Below, piece after piece: positions 32,514 to 34,584 of a stretch of DNA of 34,584 nt (the first letter of the stretch is position 1; every line of letters starts with the position of its first letter). The notes under the pieces are model-generated. The model was not told the origin of the DNA and ran no database searches. It was given only the letters and a program-made list of their open reading frames with translations. A program made the position numbers and the translations under genes. The stretch is from Lachnospiraceae bacterium. Its GTDB lineage: Bacteria; Bacillota; Clostridia; Lachnospirales; Lachnospiraceae. The DNA lies in contig CAAFZP010000052.1 in assembly GCA_900767585.1 (NCBI GenBank), forward strand, positions 1 through 34,584, given 5' to 3'.

Positions 32514-32744
32514 ACATATATTCAAATACAGATTCGCAGCATATAGATATGTTTGGAACTTAGAAATACTTAATGTTCTGAACAATATCAGAAATACCTG
32601 AACACGATGTTCAGGTAAGCTGCCATTGAGCCATGGATGGCGAATTGGCAGCGGTTTCGTACGGATAGAACAGGTGTAGCAGAACATTTAGTATTTCTTA
32701 GTTTCAATACATTTATATGCGCGAACTGTATTTAGGATATATGT
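32514..32744 (+). repeat. Structured palindromic element, copy D (divergent)
   Basis: Fills most of the 366-base gap between fruA and the HPr gene. Arms of 65-67 bases (32514-32580 and 32680-32744) pair with few mismatches, for example AGAAATACTTAATGTTCTG with CAGAACATTTAGTATTTCT. Inside are a perfect 9-bp hairpin TACCTGAAC-ACGAT-GTTCAGGTA (32595-32617) and a hairpin GCTGCCATTGAGCC / GGCGAATTGGCAGC (32619-32652). The latter has tandem G-A mismatches, then one U-A pair and a U-U mismatch. The GNRA mini-hairpin of copies A-C is not seen, so membership is probable rather than certain. Confidence 0.75.
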
Positions 32745-32802
32745 GGAGAGAGAATGAGGTGTACATTTTACAATTCTCAAAAAAGAAAAGGAGAATAAAA
32801 TT

Positions 32803-33060
32803 ATGAGAGAGTTTAGTTATGTAATCACAGATGCACAGGGAATCCACGCAAGACCGGCCGGACAGCTTGTAAAGCTTGCAGCCGCTTATCCATGCAAGGT
32901 AACAATCGCAAAGGACGGAAGAAGCGTTGACGCAAAGCGTATCATGGGTGTCATGAGCCTTGGCGCAAAGCAGGGACAGGAAGTGATCCTGCAGGCAGAC
33001 GGTGAGCAGGAGGATGAGGCAATCGCAGCCCTCTCCGCATTTATGAACGAGAACCTGTAA
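32803..33060 (+). CDS. ptsH: Phosphocarrier protein HPr with Arg46
   Basis: 85 residues. Carries phosphate from EI to the sugar-specific PTS proteins. His15, the phosphorylation site, is intact in GIHARPAG. The residue aligned with regulatory Ser46 is Arg (DAKRIMGVMSLGAKQG instead of KSIMGVMSLG), so HPr kinase could not modify it there. It would not serve as CcpA co-repressor in the usual way. AAGGAG precedes the ATG. It lies between fruA and ptsI, and may be a PTS carrier linked to fructose or the only HPr; the genome would tell. Confidence 0.95.
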   Translation: MREFSYVITDAQGIHARPAGQLVKLAAAYPCKVTIAKDGRSVDAKRIMGVMSLGAKQGQEVILQADGEQEDEAIAALSAFMNENL

Positions 33061-33105
33061 TTGATGTACAAAGAAAGGGAAGGTCTTATACAGCCGGGTG
33101 AGAGT

Positions 33106-34584
33106 ATGCAGGAATTAAAAGGAAAAAGTGTATTTGGCGGAATTGCAATCGGTCGGATCTCCGTATATAACAAGGATGAAAGTACTGTCAAACGTGTAAA
33201 GATCGAGGACACAGCCGCAGAGGTAAAGCGATTTGAAGAGGCAAAGGAAACTGCGAAGGAGCAGTTACAGGCACTCTATGAGAAAGCACTGGTGGAAGTC
33301 GGAGAAGTCAATGCGATGATATTTGATGTACATCAGATGATGTTGGATGATCTTGATTATGTGGAAGCAATCACACACATGATCGAGAATCAGGGAATCA
33401 ATGCCGAGTATGCGGTTGCAACAACCGGAGATAACTTCTCGGATATGTTTGCAGCGATGGATGATGATTATATGAAGGCGCGTGCCGCGGATGTAAAAGA
33501 TATTTCCAACCGCGTTGTGAAGATCCTTCAGGGAAAGAAAGACAGTGTATTAGATGGTGATGAACCGGTGATCCTCTTAGCAGACGATCTGGCACCGAGT
33601 GAGACGGTACAGCTTGACAAATCGAAGGTGCTTGCGTTTGTAACAAGACATGGTTCGACGAATTCCCATACAGCGATTCTGGCGCGGACGATGAACATTC
33701 CGGCACTGATCGGTGTGAAATTCGAGGAAAATGTCGACGGCAAATTCGCAATTGTCGATGGCTACAATGGCAGCGTCTATGTAGAGCCAACCGATGATGT
33801 TGTGAAAGAATACGAGAGTAAGAAGCAGGAAGCTGAAGAGAAGAAACGGTTACTGCAGGAACTGAAGGGCAAGGAAAATATCACACTCGATGGAAAGAAA
33901 ATCAAGCTGTACGCGAACATCGGCGGGGTTGCGGATGTGGCATCTGCCCTGCAGAATGATGCAGAGGGCATCGGACTTTTCCGAAGCGAGTTCCTGTATT
34001 TAGAGAGCGATACATTTCCAACAGAAGAAGAGCAGTTCCAGGCATATAAAACAGTTGCAGAAAATATGGCAGGTAAGAAGGTTATTATCCGGACACTGGA
34101 TATCGGTGCAGATAAGCAGGTGGATTATTTCAATCTGGATAAGGAAGATAACCCGGCAATGGGCTATCGCGCAATCCGTATCTGCCTGACACAGCCGGAG
34201 ATATTCAAGACACAGCTTCGCGCAATCTTCCGTGCAAGCTATTACGGAAATATCGGCGTGATGTATCCGATGATCATTTCCGTATCAGAGGTGCAGAGGA
34301 TTCATGCAATCGTTGACGAAGTGAAGGCAGAGTTAGATGCACAGGGGCTTCCATATGGAGAAGTTGAACAAGGTATCATGATTGAGACACCGGCCGCTGT
34401 TATGATGAGTGCAGAGCTTGCGAAAGAAGTTGATTTCTTCAGCATCGGGACGAACGATCTGACACAGTATACGCTGGCGATTGATCGTCAGAATCCGAAA
34501 CTGGATGATTTCTACGATTCCCACCATCCTGCAATCTTACGTATGATCCAGATGGTGATCGATAATGGACATAAGGAAAACTGC
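33106..34584 (+). CDS. ptsI: PTS enzyme I (PEP-protein phosphotransferase), 3' end missing
   Basis: The first enzyme of the PTS: takes phosphate from PEP and passes it to HPr. 493 codons are visible, and the frame is open to the window's end. The HPr-binding N-terminal domain is followed by the active-site His in TRHGSTNSHTAILARTMNIPAL (two overlapping parts, about 182-204). The PEP-binding barrel begins near 255 (NDAEGIGLFRSEFLYL; DIGADKQ; FFSIGTNDLTQYTLAIDR). I chose ATG 33106, with GGGTGAG close upstream. An in-frame ATG at 33064, four bases after the HPr stop, is possible but lacks a good site and adds a non-family extension. Confidence 0.95.
   Translation, partial: MQELKGKSVFGGIAIGRISVYNKDESTVKRVKIEDTAAEVKRFEEAKETAKEQLQALYEKALVEVGEVNAMIFDVHQMMLDDLDYVEAITHMIENQGINAEYAVATTGDNFSDMFAAMDDDYMKARAADVKDISNRVVKILQGKKDSVLDGDEPVILLADDLAPSETVQLDKSKVLAFVTRHGSTNSHTAILARTMNIPALIGVKFEENVDGKFAIVDGYNGSVYVEPTDDVVKEYESKKQEAEEKKRLLQELKGKENITLDGKKIKLYANIGGVADVASALQNDAEGIGLFRSEFLYLESDTFPTEEEQFQAYKTVAENMAGKKVIIRTLDIGADKQVDYFNLDKEDNPAMGYRAIRICLTQPEIFKTQLRAIFRASYYGNIGVMYPMIISVSEVQRIHAIVDEVKAELDAQGLPYGEVEQGIMIETPAAVMMSAELAKEVDFFSIGTNDLTQYTLAIDRQNPKLDDFYDSHHPAILRMIQMVIDNGHKENC

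Overview
The window looks like the chromosome of an anaerobic, gut-type Firmicute, most likely Lachnospiraceae (Roseburia / Agathobacter / Coprococcus-like). I infer this from gene content: class III NrdD, the PdxST route to PLP, a PurF-like protein, a YerC/TrpR-like regulator, fructose PTS with HPr and EI, and the style of the MutY and PheA proteins. No search was run. All genes but one small gene lie on the + strand, in short operons separated by good intrinsic terminators. No tRNA, rRNA, CRISPR array, transposase or phage gene was seen.

Layout. 1-1.75 kb: uracil uptake and salvage (permease, upp). 1.96-3.4 kb: pdxST. 3.8-7.0 kb: carB without carA. 7.4-9.6 kb: nrdD behind two NrdR-type boxes. 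9.7-10.6 kb: purC. 10.75-15.5 kb: an envelope-type cluster with an ECF sigma factor, an overlapping membrane protein that is probably its anti-sigma factor, a membrane protein with eleven-residue tandem repeats, and a VWA lipoprotein whose ribosome site is buried in a 22-bp hairpin. 15.9-17.7 kb: cytoplasmic alpha-amylase plus a TrpR-like regulator. 17.75-17.95 kb (-): DUF378 protein. 18.15-20.9 kb: a PurF-like enzyme lacking the catalytic Cys, a small unknown protein and MutY. 21-23.3 kb: YitT protein, zinc-ribbon protein, prephenate dehydratase. 23.6-26.3 kb: MATE exporter, short Fur-like regulator and EamA transporter with ATGA overlaps. 26.4-27.3 kb: a first 1-phosphofructokinase. 27.45-28.6 kb: a membrane GGDEF protein. 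28.8 kb to the end: the fructose system (fruR-fruK-fruA, then HPr and EI), which together phosphorylate fructose to F-1-P and then FBP.

The most interesting signal is outside the genes. Four long imperfect palindromes (about 145-230 bp) fill intergenic gaps at 3549-3755, 15685-15829, 23318-23522 and 32514-32744. Their outer arms differ in sequence from copy to copy but remain self-complementary. Their centres share a hairpin with tandem G-A mismatches and a U-U mismatch, and three copies also carry a GC-GNRA-GC mini-hairpin. This conservation of structure rather than sequence suggests a family of structured RNAs, or a palindromic DNA element, that I cannot match to anything I know.

Other points of interest are HPr with Arg in place of the regulatory Ser46, a 10-bp-phased operator array at fruR, and a hairpin-embedded 18-codon leader ORF before yitT.
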